Origin: Bacteroidota bacterium
Lineage (GTDB): Bacteria; Bacteroidota; Bacteroidia; B-17B0; Aurantibacillaceae
Assembly (NCBI GenBank): GCA_016711805.1
Contig: JADJSH010000032.1
Coordinates: 1 to 15,352 of the forward strand
Reading direction: 5' to 3'
Length of the DNA: 15,352 nt
Position 1 is the stretch's first letter. Each line of letters starts with the position of its first letter. The position numbers and the translations under genes are program-made. This document shows positions 1 to 8,864 of this stretch, piece after piece. The notes under the pieces were generated by a model. It ran no database searches, was not told the DNA's origin, and saw only the letters and a program-made list of their open reading frames with translations.

Positions 1-1141
1 CGGAGATAATATTTATGACCCAATTGGTGCGGTGAGTATCCCTTAATTAAAGGAGACCAAGCCATTTACACTATTTTTAATGACGCACATCAACTTCATG
101 CAAGTGGTGGAAAAATAATTGGTTTAGAAATACACTTAATGGCTTATGCTTATGGGCCTTGCAGTGTAACAGCTAGTAATCCGTTTTTAAATTATACAAC
201 TTTTTACAATTATAAAATAATTAATAGAAACATTTTTGCCTTATATGATTTCCATGGCAGTTTATTTAATGATTCAGATATTGGCACAAATGATTTTACA
301 GGTTGTGATGTACAAGATGGATATGCCTATACCTACAATTCTTCCTTAATAGGTAATCCTACAATAGGTGTCGTTCAACTAAAAGGCCCTATAAATTCAG
401 CTAATGGAATGGATGACGATAATGACGGACTTATTGATGAGCCATTAGAACAAATGGGCATGACAAGCTTTATGTCTTTCAATAATTCTTTTCCAGGTGT
501 GCCTCTAGCACAAACCGATCCTAGCAATGCTACAGAATATTTTCAATACATGAAAAATTATTGGAAAGATGGTACTCCATTAACTTGTGGAGGAAATGGC
601 TATGGAGGAACCACGCCAACTACTTTTGCATTTCCTAATAATACTTATTCAAATAGTCCATGTAGCCCATCAAATTGGACAGAAACCGGAGTAGGAAGTG
701 ATAAACGATTTATCATGACATCTGGTTCTTATATTTTGCAACCTGGGGCAGTTGATGAATTTGAATACGCCTACGTTAGTTCTTATGACAGTATCACAAA
801 TAATTCTTTAGGAAAATTAGACGCAGATGTTCAAATTTTAAAATCGATCTATAATTCTACTTTAAACCAATGTTCTGTTACTGGCATTAAAAAACAAGCT
901 ACTAATAATGTATTTACAATTTCACCAAACCCAACCAATGCTTTATTAACTATTAATTCTGGTAAAGCAATCAATGGTGATGTGAAAATTGAAGTGATAA
1001 TGCTTTAGGGAAAGTATTACTATCTGAAGATTATAAAGAATTTAATCAATCTACTATTAATGTAAGCGCATTAAGTTCAGGATTTCCTTAAAAATATCTT
1101 CTGGAGATAATGCAACTGCTAAAAAGTTTATTAAAGAATAA
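1..1141 (+). CDS. T9SS-secreted protein, C-terminal part with type A sorting domain (5' end outside window, frameshifted)
   Basis: This is the C-terminal part of a large secreted protein whose start lies before the window. The long frame runs from about 19 to 1008. Bases 2-40 read in another frame (GDNIYDPIGAVSI), so there is a one-base shift near 35-45, and the ATG at 139 is internal. The body contains an acidic DDDNDGLID stretch that looks calcium-binding, and a DKRFIMTSGSYILQPG segment of the kind seen in large Bacteroidota surface proteins. The tail has the T9SS type A sorting signature FTISPNPTN. It then continues across a missing base near 995 (VYNALGKVLL) and another near 1085 (LKISSGDNATAKKFIKE, stop 1139-1141). 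Known for the family: the sorting domain directs export across the outer membrane. The molecular role of the protein is unknown. The shifts fall in an otherwise normal domain and look like indel errors. Confidence 0.8.
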
Positions 1142-1161
1142 ACTAATTTTATAAATAAAAA

Positions 1162-1189
1162 AAAGCGGCTGATTTACATCAGCCGCTTT
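1162..1189. terminator. Strong hairpin between convergent genes
   Basis: Perfect 12-bp stem AAAGCGGCTGAT / ATCAGCCGCTTT with a 4-base TTAC loop. An A-run precedes it and a T-rich stretch follows. It sits between the T9SS gene (+) and the small minus-strand gene that ends at 1219, so it probably terminates both. Confidence 0.85.
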
Positions 1190-1218
1190 CCTTTCCTTTA
1201 TTTACTACTTCTATTTTC

Positions 1219-1601
1219 TCAATTAAATGTGCTATCAGATTGCCAAAAGAAATTCTTCAAGACTTCTTTATAATACAGTCTCAGTGCTTTCCTTCTGATT
1301 GTGTCATCGAATCATATGCAACGTTATTTCTATCTACTGAAAATTTCCATATTCGGTTGGCATAATTGTCCCCATCTCCTTCCGAAATTCCACCTAAATT
1401 TAATTCGCCTTCGTAAGTTTTAAAACGTATCCCTTTTTGCGATAACTTTATCACAATACCAGTTCTTGTACCTGTGCTATAGGTCATCCCACAAATAAAA
1501 ACATAGGCAACTGAAATTAAAATCAAAATTAAAAAAGTTACAAATAGTCTTTTTTTCCACTTACTTTTTTTAGGTAATGCTTGTTCGGTTGTAGTTTCCA
1601 T
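1219..1601 (-). CDS. Small conserved membrane-anchored Bacteroidota protein (often mislabelled 6-phosphogluconate dehydrogenase)
   Basis: A protein of about 127 aa. Residues 1-16 are cytosolic and Lys-rich. One transmembrane helix follows (about 18-38, LFVTFLILILISVAYVFICG), then a compact soluble domain with TGIVIKLSQKGIRFKTYEG and ELNLGG. As I recall, this pattern (GxVIKxSxKGxxFKTYEGxLNLGG, then WxFSV, then LxYKE..FFW) is typical of a conserved Bacteroidota protein whose database name of 6-phosphogluconate dehydrogenase is unsupported. It is far too short for that enzyme. The longest uninterrupted frame stops at 1281, but the family tail LRLYYKEVLKNFFWQSDSTFN continues in the next frame to a stop at 1219-1221, so one base is missing near 1283-1290. 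It starts 16 bp after the end of proC on the same strand and could be co-transcribed. Function unknown. Confidence 0.72.
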
Positions 1602-1617
1602 AAGACAAAAATAGTGA

Positions 1618-2417
1618 TTATTTTATTGACAACTCTTCCGCCCTACTTTCTGCATTTTGCAGAGCTTTAATCACTTCCCATATCATGTTCGTTAAATGTT
1701 TTTAAAGCGGCTTCGGTGGTCCCACCTTTCCGAAGCAACAGACGATGTATTCATCTAACGTTTTTGCCCGTTATTAATTAAATGAAATGCTCCTAACATG
1801 GTTTGCTTTGCTAAAATATTAGACACATGTTCATCTAATCCCATCTTTACACCCGCGTCTACCAAATGCTTCATAAAGTAAAAAAAGTAAGCTGGTCCAC
1901 TACCGCTTAATGCCGTAACGGCATTTAATTGTTTTTCTTCTTTTAAATATAAAGTTCTTCCTGTTGTAGATAATAAATTTTCTACCAACATAATTTTATC
2001 GTGAGGTAAATTATCCGATGCACAAAAGGCCGTCATTCCCATGCTAATCTCTACTGGAAGATTTGGCATAGCTCGCACAATAAATTGATGATTAAGTGCT
2101 GATTGAATAAAGGACATTTCTGTTCCTGCCATAATTGACAATACCACACATGTTGTATTAATCACATTTTTTAAACTTTGTGACAATTCTTTAAAATCTT
2201 GTGGCTTTACTGCTAAAATCACAATGTTACAATCAGCAATTGCTTTATCATCTGTTGTAACAACTTTACCAATATTCATGGCAGACAAACTTTGCTGCCT
2301 GTCGGTATTTTTTTCAACTAACAATAAATTTTCTTTGGTAACAATTTTATATCGTAAAAAGGAATTAGCATATATGAGTCCCATATTTCCGCATCCTATA
2401 ATGGCTATTTTATTCAT
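1618..2417 (-). CDS. proC: Pyrroline-5-carboxylate reductase (3' end frameshifted)
   Basis: Reduces 1-pyrroline-5-carboxylate to proline with NAD(P)H, the last step of proline synthesis, in the cytosol. The N-terminus shows the dinucleotide-binding Rossmann motif IAIIGCGNMG (residues 4-13), followed by the VVTTDD and VILAVKPQ strands. The family signature ALSGSGPAYFFYFMKHLVDAG lies at about 168-188 with GVKMGLDEH after it. The longest frame stops at 1755 after NNGQKR. The remainder of the dimerisation domain is readable in other frames: KTLDEYI, then KGGTTEAALKTFNEHDMG, then VIKALQNAESRAEELSIK, stop 1618-1620. That needs several one-base corrections between about 1672 and 1765. The corrected length of about 266 aa is normal for ProC. 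Because the distal part is preserved at the protein level, I read the shifts as sequence errors. Confidence 0.9.
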
Positions 2418-2440
2418 GATGTTTATTTTTTGTTTTTTAA

Positions 2441-2497
2441 TGTCACCCTGAACTCGTTTCAGGTCTCTTGAGATGCTGAAACAAGTTCAGCATGACT
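2441..2497. repeat. Dispersed imperfect palindromic repeat, full copy
   Basis: An imperfect inverted repeat: CCTGAACTCGTTTCAG on the left is answered by CTGAAACAAGTTCAG on the right, with GTCA/TGAC ends. It lies between proC and the small gene ending at 2499. Its right half (2471-2497, 27 bases) recurs exactly at 2760-2786. Similar palindromes are common between genes in Bacteroidota and may form RNA hairpins at transcript ends. Confidence 0.8.
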
Positions 2498-2498
2498 A

Positions 2499-2723
2499 TT
2501 ACTTTAAATAAGTTTCATACTCTTCCTGATTTGATAATTCTGAGGTATTTCCAACATCATGTAACAAATCAGAAATAAAATTTCTGTCTGGTAAAATTTT
2601 AGCAAGGTGTTTAATGACAATTACATTGTTTCCAATAAAACTAATTTCTTCAAATTCATTTTCATTAATGATTTTAAAGAAATTTTTATTGTTTTTATAT
2701 TTTCTATATACTGGAAATTCCAT
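2499..2723 (-). CDS. Small conserved Bacteroidota hypothetical protein
   Basis: A 74-aa soluble protein beginning MEFPVYRKYKNNKNFFKI and containing FEEISFIGN and AKILPDRNFISDLL. I recall similar short proteins (MEFPxYRKYxNNKxxxKI...AKILPDR) encoded at many Bacteroidota loci. No function is known to me, and no catalytic or metal-binding motif is visible. It has no signal peptide or membrane segment. It lies on the same strand as its neighbours and is bracketed by identical 27-base repeats at 2471-2497 and 2760-2786. Start chosen at the only ATG that includes the conserved N-terminus. Confidence 0.65.
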   Translation of the reverse strand: MEFPVYRKYKNNKNFFKIINENEFEEISFIGNNVIVIKHLAKILPDRNFISDLLHDVGNTSELSNQEEYETYLK

Positions 2724-2759
2724 TGTTTAAATATATGATCAAACGTCCTTAAATTTGCA

Positions 2760-2786
2760 AGATGCTGAAACAAGTTCAGCATGACT
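2760..2786. repeat. Half copy of the dispersed palindromic repeat
   Basis: Twenty-seven bases identical to 2471-2497. This copy is itself a short palindrome (GCTGAA...TTCAGC) and sits just before the terminator of the DUF2723 gene. Confidence 0.85.
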
Positions 2787-2795
2787 GCGCATAAA

Positions 2796-2822
2796 AAAAG
2801 CGCCTACAATGTAAGCGCTTTT
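2796..2822 (-). terminator. Terminator of the DUF2723 gene
   Basis: Stem AAAAGCGC / GCGCTTTT with an inner TACA/TGTA pairing in the loop. It lies 11 bp past the stop at 2833 and runs into a T-run in minus-strand sense. Confidence 0.85.
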
Positions 2823-2832
2823 AGTTTTTTAA

Positions 2833-5800
2833 CTACATGCCACCTTGCGACATGGGTTGCGCTTGCTGCCTTTCCTCTTCGGGCATTAACTCCTCCATGG
2901 GAACAATGGCAGTTAAACGTTTCATTAAATCTTTAGAGTGAGCATCTTGTTTAAATTGCTCTGCTAACATCACTAAACGACGCATAATTTCTTTTGCTTG
3001 TCCAACTTCTCTATTAAATGACGCACGATGAATAGATGTTTGTGAGTTGTACACTTTTAAATCATTTTCAAAAATATCAAATAATTTATCAGATAACTCT
3101 GTTGCTTTTTCATGTTACCTAATTGGTAGTAACCAGCAATAATAGTATAAAGTGTTGCTTCATAACGAACATTTTCATCAGGCATTTTTTCTAAACATAA
3201 ATCCAATACTTTTTCAGCTTTTTGTTTTTGCCCTTTATTAATTAATGCTCCAGCTAAAGTTGCCATTTGCATGCGCATATTTGATGCCATACGTGCACAG
3301 TTTTCATCTAAACTTACACCTGGCTTATCTAAACCACCCCAAGCAAATTTATTCATAATGTTATCGTACATGATGTCGGTATTTACACGACCACCTTGCG
3401 CCATTTCATCATTCGTATTTTTAATTGGTGTTAAGCGATATGCTAAACCTTCTAATTGGAAATAATCTTCTAAACCTAAGTAAGCTTCAGAACCAGTAGT
3501 TACAGCAAAATAAATAGGACGTTTCCAATTGTTATGTGCAATTAAATCTAATACCATTAAATCGTTTTTAGTTAAGTATTGACGATTGATACTCCATTTA
3601 ATTTGTTTTACTAAGCGCGCTGTATCTTTAACTGCGATTACTTTTTCACGCATAACTTGCATTGAATCAACAGGTACATAGAAAGTTTTTGTTGGGAAAT
3701 AATCTAAAGGTCTGTTACCATAATCTAGTTTATTTTCTAAATCATCAGATATTACAAAGTCAATTGCTTTTTTCAAGTTCATAGCACCTGTTCCTTTATC
3801 CATAATATAAACCACCTCACGTTTGCTTTGCGTGTATTTTTCGGCAGGAATTGTAAATGGCACTGGAGCTGATTCATAAGCTGCTCTGCGTTGCTGATTG
3901 ATATACCAATCTGTTTGCAATAAACTTAAGTTTACTACACGCACATCCGTTCTAATTCCTTCCACCTCTTGAGCATACCAAAGAGGGAATGTATCGTTAT
4001 CACCATTTGTAAATAAAATTGCATTTGGTGCGCAAGTGTTTAGGTAATTCACTGCAAAATCTCTACTCATGGTACGTTTTGCACGATTGTGATCGTCCCA
4101 CCCTTCAGCAGCCATTATTGTTGGAATAATTAAACCAACAACTGTTGCTAAAAGTGCGCTGTTTGAGCATTTACTTTTTGCTTAAAAATCGTAAATACCT
4201 AATACACCAAGTCCTATCCATATAGCAAATGCGTAGAACGAAGCCGCATAAGCATAATCACGCTCACGTGGTTGATATGGATATTGATTTAAGTAAACCA
4301 CAATAGCCAAACCAGTTAATAAAAACAATAAAGCCACAACCCAAGTATCAGCTTTGTTGTTTTTTAATTGGAAGAAAAATCCTAACAAACCTAAAATGAA
4401 TGGTAAAGCATAAAACGAATTGCTAGCCATGTTATTTGAAGCCGCATGAGTTACATGAGATGTATCCGTATCTAATAAAAAATCATCAACACCTTTTAAT
4501 CCTGTTTTCCAGTTTCCTTCTAATGGATTTCCGTTTAACCCTTGAATATCATTTTGACGACCAATAAAGTTCCAAGCAAAATAACGCAAATACATATACT
4601 TTACTTGGTAGCTAATGAAGTACGTCATATTAGCAATAAATGTAGGAATTTGAACCTCTTCCATTTGGCCTGTTTGCTCATTCATTTTTTGTTTGGTTTT
4701 GTGATGGCTTTGTACATCCCCCCAATAGCGGTAAGCCGCTTCGTGGTTACCTTGTTGACTCCACATACGAGGAAAAACCGTACAATATTCCTCTTCGTAA
4801 ACTGGAACAGATTTTTTACGATCATCAACTACGACATATTTTTTTGCTGCCTCGTCCTTTGCATAAATAGGATCTTTATCACCAAAATATTGTTGTGATT
4901 TTGTTGGCGCATTATAGTAATTACCATAAGTTAAAGGAAAATCACCATATTGCTCACGATTTAAGTAGGATAACATCGTAATTGCATTTTCCGGATCATT
5001 TTCATCCATTGGCGTATTTGCTTGTGAACGAATGATTAAAACAAAAAATGAAGAATAACCAATTAATAAAGTGGTAAAACTTACTAGAATCACATTTAAA
5101 ATATTAGTGTTTTTTGATTTTAAATAATGAATTCCATATAGTAACCCACCTAACACCAAAAGTCTGGTAAATAAAGCAGATGCACCGTAACCAGAAATAA
5201 CAACAAAAAACGTAAAAACAATTGCTGTATAAAATCCAATTTTATAGTAAGATTCTTTTTTCTTTACGGTATAAAGGATTAAAGAGCTTAACGCCACAAA
5301 CAATAATAAGAAATAGAAAATAGAACCAATATTAAAGCCCATTCCCATTTTATTAACGAAAAACACCTCAAAATCAGCCGCAAACTTTACGATTTTAGGA
5401 ATCATAATATTTTGAATTCCACCTAATAATACCAACGAAATAACACCAGTAATCATAAACGATTTCCAAGTAAATTTGTGTTTTTTGAAATAGTAAATAA
5501 AGCAAATAGCTGGAATAGCTAATAAATTTAATAAATGGACACCAATGGATAATCCCATTAAATAAGCAATTAACACTAACCAACGCATAGCGCTTGTTGG
5601 ATTAACTGAATCTTCTTCGTCCCACTTTAAAACTGCCCAAAATACTAATGCTGTAAAGAAAGATGAAAAGGCATAAACCTCACCCTCAACAGCCGAAAAC
5701 CAAAATGAATCAGAAAATGTATAAGCTAAACCACCAACTACACCTGCTCCTAAAACAGCCCATTGTTTACCTGTAGTAAATTCTTCGCCTTGCTTAACAA

Positions 5801-6113
5801 TTGCTTTAATTCCTAAACGAGTGATGGTCCAAAATAAAAATAAAATACTGAACGAGCTGCATAAAGCCGACATGATGTTAATCATTTTACCAGCCATTGC
5901 GGGATCTCCGCCAGCAAATAAAGCAAACATACGGCCTACAATCATAAAGAAAGGAGCTCCAGGAGGGTGACCAACCTCTAATTTATAAGCACAAGCAATG
6001 TACTCACCACAATCCCAAAAACTAGCTGTGGGCTCGATAGTTGACACATACGTAAATGTTGCAATGGCGAAAACAATCCAGCCAATAATGTTGTTTAATT
6101 TTTTAAACTGCAT
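2833..6113 (-). CDS. DUF2723 multi-pass membrane protein (protein O-mannosyltransferase-like), frameshifted
   Basis: A large inner-membrane protein of about 1090 aa. It opens MQFKKLNNIIGWIVFAIATF and shows the DUF2723 hallmarks PTASFWDCGEYIACAYKLEVGH and PPGAPFFMIVGRMFALF, then about ten hydrophobic helices to residue ~390, a lumenal stretch (residues ~390-560), further helices, and PRERDYAYAASFYAF. The second part carries MAAEGWDDHNRAKR and ILFTNGDNDTFPLWYAQE, then a helical C-terminal domain ending in GGM. Family knowledge: DUF2723 proteins are GT-C-like membrane glycosyltransferases, probably using lipid-linked sugars; the substrate here is unknown. An in-frame TAA at 4182-4184 and a frame change near 3113 break the gene. 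Across 4140-4182 a shifted frame restores KQKVNAQTA, so compensating indels in T/A runs explain the stop. Downstream, EKATELSDKLFDIFENDLKVYN joins the last segment. Confidence 0.85.
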
Positions 6114-6196
6114 ATTTTTATTTTAAAAGCTATAAGATGCGAATTTAACTAAAAAAGGCACTTAAACAGAATGAAAGTTTTTTTTTATGAATTTTT

Positions 6197-6225
6197 TGTA
6201 AATGAAGATATTTTGTTATTTTTGT
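6197..6225 (+). promoter_or_regulatory. Bacteroidota-type promoter of the tRNA-Gln
   Basis: TTG at 6197-6199, an 18-base spacer, and TATTTTTG at 6218-6225, fitting TTG-N19-TAnnTTTG. The tRNA begins 28 bases further on. Confidence 0.75.
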
Positions 6226-6252
6226 GCCCCGAACTTTTTAGGAAGTTTAAAT

Positions 6253-6325
6253 TGTCCGATGGTGTAATTGGCAACACAACTGATTTTGGTTCAGTAGAGT
6301 CTAGGTTCGAGCCCTAGTCGGACAA
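6253..6325 (+). tRNA. tRNA-Gln (anticodon TTG)
   Basis: A 73-base cloverleaf. Acceptor stem TGTCCGA/TCGGACA, anticodon stem ACTGA/TCAGT with loop TTTTGGT (anticodon TTG, reads CAA), T-arm CTAGG-TTCGAGC-CCTAG. CCA is not encoded. Its last bases are the integration site of the element that follows. The element supplies an identical 3' end, so the tRNA stays functional. Confidence 0.96.
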
Positions 6326-6326
6326 C
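6313..6326 (+). other. attL core (left attachment repeat)
   Basis: CCTAGTCGGACAAC, the 3' end of tRNA-Gln, is repeated exactly at 14137-14150. An integrase gene starts 232 bases to its right, the standard arrangement for tRNA-targeted integration. Confidence 0.9.
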
Positions 6327-6332
6327 GGTAAG

Positions 6333-6365
6333 CCCCTTTTTGTTACAAACATTAAGGGGTTTTTT
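6333..6365 (+). terminator. Terminator supplied by the element to the tRNA-Gln transcript
   Basis: Stem CCCCTT / AAGGGG (6333-6338, 6354-6359) followed by six T. It lies inside the element. The original tRNA terminator has been pushed to 14151-14188. Confidence 0.85.
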
Positions 6366-6366
6366 G

Positions 6367-6394
6367 TTGTATAAATATATATAATCTTATACAA
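6367..6394. repeat. Inverted repeat in the attL-proximal non-coding region
   Basis: Perfect 8-bp arms TTGTATAA / TTATACAA with a 12-base AT spacer. It lies between attL and the integrase gene, where arm-type integrase or excisionase sites would be expected. The TATACAAAT within it recurs at 11511-11519. Confidence 0.5.
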
Positions 6395-6480
6395 ATATCA
6401 ATAAACACAAGCATTTCAAAGGGTTTATAAAAATTAATCTTGGTAGTATTGCACCATGATTGAATAAGTTTAATTATTAA

Positions 6481-6490
6481 TTTTTGTTAC
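6481..6490 (+). repeat. Possible arm-type site, left
   Basis: TTTTTGTTAC, repeated exactly at 14063-14072 close to attR. Further GTTAC at 6497-6501 and its reverse GTAAC at 6536-6540 lie beside it. Assignment as integrase arm sites is inference from position. Confidence 0.35.
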
Positions 6491-6558
6491 TATTCTGTTA
6501 CTCTATTTAAAAAAAAGTAAAAAAGGTAACAAATTGACTAAAAAAGCCCGCCAATACT

Positions 6559-7744
6559 ATGAAATTTAGTTATGTTTTTGACCGAAAAAAGAAATGCACA
6601 AAACCGAGCATTAAAGGAGTTGTTGAGTTAAGAGTATACGAAACAAACAAACAACCCTTAATTATATCCGTAAAGCACACAATTAAGCCTGTTGAATGGA
6701 ACGAACAGACGCAAAGGGTAAACAATAAAAATAGTGAAGCTGATGAAATTAATTTTTACCTGGATAAGTATTTACAGGATTTAAAGAATTTACGAATTGA
6801 ACGGAAATTTAAAAACCTCCCTTTTACATTTGATGATATAAAAAACTACTTTAAAAAGAAAACTGAAAAAACCAGTTCTTTTATTGAATTTGTAAAACAG
6901 GAACTAGCAATAGATCAGGAACTAGATAAAAAAACGAAAACACAACACGAAAACACACTTCATAAATTAACTGAATTTCATAAAAGGGACGTTTTATTTA
7001 CTGATTTAAACGTCGAATTTTTAGATAAGTTTTTAAACCATTACCGAGCAAAAGGGTATAAAACAAACTATGTAAATAATTTTCATAAGAACATAAAAAA
7101 TACTTTGATTTAGCCATTACCAAAGAATATACGGATTTAAAAACCCATGTAAAATAATTAAAGTAAAATCAGAACTAACAAAATTTGATGCTTTAACTAT
7201 TGAGCAATTACAAACAATAAGAGATTTAAAGCTAGAAGAACACGAAGAAAGATTAAGCCATGTTAAGGATATGTTTTTATTTGCATGCTACACAGCTTTA
7301 AGAATTAGCGATGCCACAGCCTTAAAGAATAATTATATAAAAACGATTGATGAAGGATATAAACTTAACTTCAAGTCCACGAAAACAAAAAAGCCTGTTA
7401 ACTTGCCACTATATAAACTGTTCCAGGATCAAAACAATATTAGTTATCCCGAGCAAATAATTAAGCAGTATCATAACGAAGAAAAAGAATTTTTGTTTCC
7501 TAGAATACCTGAACAAATTATAAACGAGCATTTAAAAATATTAGCAGATAAAGCCAAAATAAAATTCAATTTAACCTTTCATGTTGGTCGCCATACGTTC
7601 GGGACAATCATGTCAAATAAAGTTAGCCCTTTTGAATTAATGGACTTGATGCAAATTTCCAACGTTAAAACAGTAATGGTTTATGTAAACCTAAACGAAA
7701 AAAATATTATAAAATCACTAGAAAATGTGGATTGGAATAAATAA
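6559..7744 (+). CDS. Tyrosine recombinase / integrase (two frameshifts)
   Basis: Catalyses site-specific recombination between the element and tRNA-Gln. Corrected length is about 395 aa. It has an N-terminal arm-binding region (start MKFSYVFDRKKKC), a SAM-like core-binding domain (about 105-190) and the catalytic domain. Active residues: first Arg in YTALRISDA (about R249), a Lys near 279 in STKTKKP, HVGRH (about H342 and R345), and the nucleophile Tyr in KTVMVYVNL (about Y376). The His usually found nine residues before the Tyr (as in LGH) aligns with Ile in LMQISNV. The gene is split by two missing bases: one in the TTT at 7104-7106 (giving a false stop at 7111-7113), one in the A-run at 7140-7143. 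Between and after them the protein reads on (DLAITKEYTDL, then IIKVKSELTKFDALTIEQ). It converges with the repressor gene, only 7 bases apart. Confidence 0.9.
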
Positions 7745-7751
7745 CAGTTAA

Positions 7752-8270
7752 CTATTTTTTTTCTTCACTATTAGAATATTTTTTAACTAATCCGTCAATA
7801 CCATCTCTTATCTCGTTTTTGGTAATAGTCGAAACATCTAGCATCATGTTTGCTAAAATATCATCTACAAATTGTCTATAATTGTTAGTGCTATCAAATA
7901 GATCAGTCAGTACTTTTTCTTTAATATTAGGGGCCAAATCCGGATAACCATACTCAAGCATATTTTTCGCTTCAGTAAAGAATTTTTCGAATTTATAAAA
8001 CCTACCCATCGCAGCAGTAGTTTCTAACTCTTTTATTCTTTTTTTATATCCTTCAATTTCTTCATTATTATACTTTTCAGATCCATCAAAGAAAGTAGAT
8101 GCAGACACTTTTAATGCACCGCAAATCTTTATTAATAAACTTACTTTAAAATCGTCAGAATTTAAACTTCTACTCAAACTAGTCGAACTAATTCCTAATT
8201 TACTAGCTAATTCTGTTTGCGAAACTTCATTATTTGATAAATAATCCTTTATCCTGTTGTTAATATCCAT
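7752..8270 (-). CDS. XRE/Cro-CI-type repressor
   Basis: A 172-aa DNA-binding regulator, probably the switch that keeps the element quiescent. The N-terminal helix-turn-helix lies at about residues 17-38 (QTELASKLGISSTSLSRSL), followed by SLLIKICGALKVSASTFF, as in CI-like proteins. A short coiled coil follows (about 66-84, NNEEIEGYKKRIKELE), then a helical C-terminal domain (FYKFEKFFTEAKNML to the charged tail SEEKK) that may dimerise or sense a signal. No Ser-Lys protease site of LexA/CI type is visible, so RecA-driven self-cleavage is not indicated. It is transcribed away from the rightward early genes. Palindromes at 8315-8332 and 8354-8368 in the shared intergenic region are its likely operators. 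Confidence 0.85.
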   Translation of the reverse strand: MDINNRIKDYLSNNEVSQTELASKLGISSTSLSRSLNSDDFKVSLLIKICGALKVSASTFFDGSEKYNNEEIEGYKKRIKELETTAAMGRFYKFEKFFTEAKNMLEYGYPDLAPNIKEKVLTDLFDSTNNYRQFVDDILANMMLDVSTITKNEIRDGIDGLVKKYSNSEEKK

Positions 8271-8314
8271 TATAAAATATTGATAATATGGCAGTTATAC
8301 TGTTTATAAATATA

Positions 8315-8332
8315 ATGAACATATTTGTTCAT
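8315..8332. promoter_or_regulatory. Palindromic operator candidate 1
   Basis: ATGAACA-TATT-TGTTCAT, perfect 7-bp arms. It lies just upstream of a -7-like TATATTTA on the minus strand (8314-8307), so a bound protein would cover the promoter of the repressor's own gene (autoregulation). Confidence 0.6.
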
Positions 8333-8350
8333 TTGTAACCATTATGTGAA

Positions 8351-8358
8351 TACATTTG
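8351..8358 (+). promoter_or_regulatory. -7 box of the rightward early promoter
   Basis: TACATTTG matches TAnnTTTG, 36 bases before the ATG at 8394. No ideal TTG at -33 (TTG at 8325-8327 or 8333-8335 is off by a few bases). It overlaps operator candidate 2. Confidence 0.55.
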
Positions 8359-8368
8359 TGTCACAAAT
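8354..8368. promoter_or_regulatory. Palindromic operator candidate 2
   Basis: ATTTGTG-T-CACAAAT, perfect 7-bp arms around one base, overlapping the -7 box at 8351-8358. A bound repressor would block the early promoter. CATTTGT also occurs at 8330-8336, 23 bases before the copy at 8353-8359. Confidence 0.6.
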
Positions 8369-8393
8369 ATTAATATAAACTAAAATTAGTAAC

Positions 8394-8648
8394 ATGAATG
8401 CAAATTTAGAAAAAAAAGGAATTAAAGCAAATGAAATTGCATTAATGATCCAAGGAGAGAGAATTAATAAAGCAGATGCTGCAACTATGCTATCTGTTTC
8501 TCTAGGTACAATTTCAAACTATGTAACAAAAGGACTGCTTTTTCCCATAAAATTAGGGAAGACAAAACAAAGCCCTGTTTATTTCACAAGAGAAGACATT
8601 TTAAAATTGATCGATTTTGAGCTGAAACAACATGCTTTTCAAAGATAA
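8394..8648 (+). CDS. Small helix-turn-helix protein, excisionase/MerR-like
   Basis: An 84-aa protein with a MerR/excisionase-type winged HTH over most of its length: KADAATMLSVSLGTISNYVT (about 26-45), then KGLLFPIKLG and PVYFTREDILKLI. The helix-turn-wing followed by a final helix is typical of excisionases and small phage activators that bind bent DNA. As the first gene of the rightward early block, opposite the repressor, it may direct excision or early gene activation. It is expressed from the promoter at 8351-8358. The 5' coding end (NLEKKG) is nearly repeated at the start of the gene at 8865. Confidence 0.75.
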   Translation: MNANLEKKGIKANEIALMIQGERINKADAATMLSVSLGTISNYVTKGLLFPIKLGKTKQSPVYFTREDILKLIDFELKQHAFQR

Positions 8649-8653
8649 TAACT

Positions 8654-8800
8654 ATGAAAAAATCTAGACAAAAGCACATAAGTTCAAAATCTCCTAAAAA
8701 TGGAAGGTTCAAACAACTAGAGAAATTTAAAAAACAAGCTTCTGAACATGAAAACAAAATTTTAAAAATAATGGGATTTAATACCGAATCAAAAAAATAA
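8654..8800 (+). CDS. Small basic hypothetical protein (48 aa)
   Basis: Starts 5 bases after the previous stop and is followed at once by a hairpin. The protein is strongly basic (MKKSRQKHISSKSPKNGR), then a charged helix (RFKQLEKFKKQASEHENKIL). No family recognised. It may bind nucleic acid. Tight spacing in the early block supports it as a real gene. Confidence 0.5.
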   Translation: MKKSRQKHISSKSPKNGRFKQLEKFKKQASEHENKILKIMGFNTESKK

Positions 8801-8826
8801 AAGCCCTTTGCGGAAACAAAGGGCTT
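8801..8826. terminator. Hairpin after the first early genes
   Basis: AAGCCCTTTG-CGGAAA-CAAAGGGCTT, a perfect 10-bp stem. On the plus strand only A/T-rich sequence follows, without a clean T-run. An A-run precedes it. It may be a partial terminator or a 3' stabilising hairpin inside the early transcript. Confidence 0.65.
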
Positions 8827-8864
8827 AAATAAATTAATAACTAACCTATCAAAAATCAATTATT

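Noticed and set aside
2224..2451. Plus-strand open frame of 75 codons
   Set aside because: It lies opposite proC, which has clear family motifs, and its translation shows no domain.
4542..4898. Plus-strand open frame of 118 codons
   Set aside because: Shadow of the DUF2723 gene on the opposite strand.
8584..8859. Minus-strand open frame of 91 codons over the early genes
   Set aside because: Overlaps the HTH gene and the hairpin at 8801-8826; no start signal or recognisable domain.
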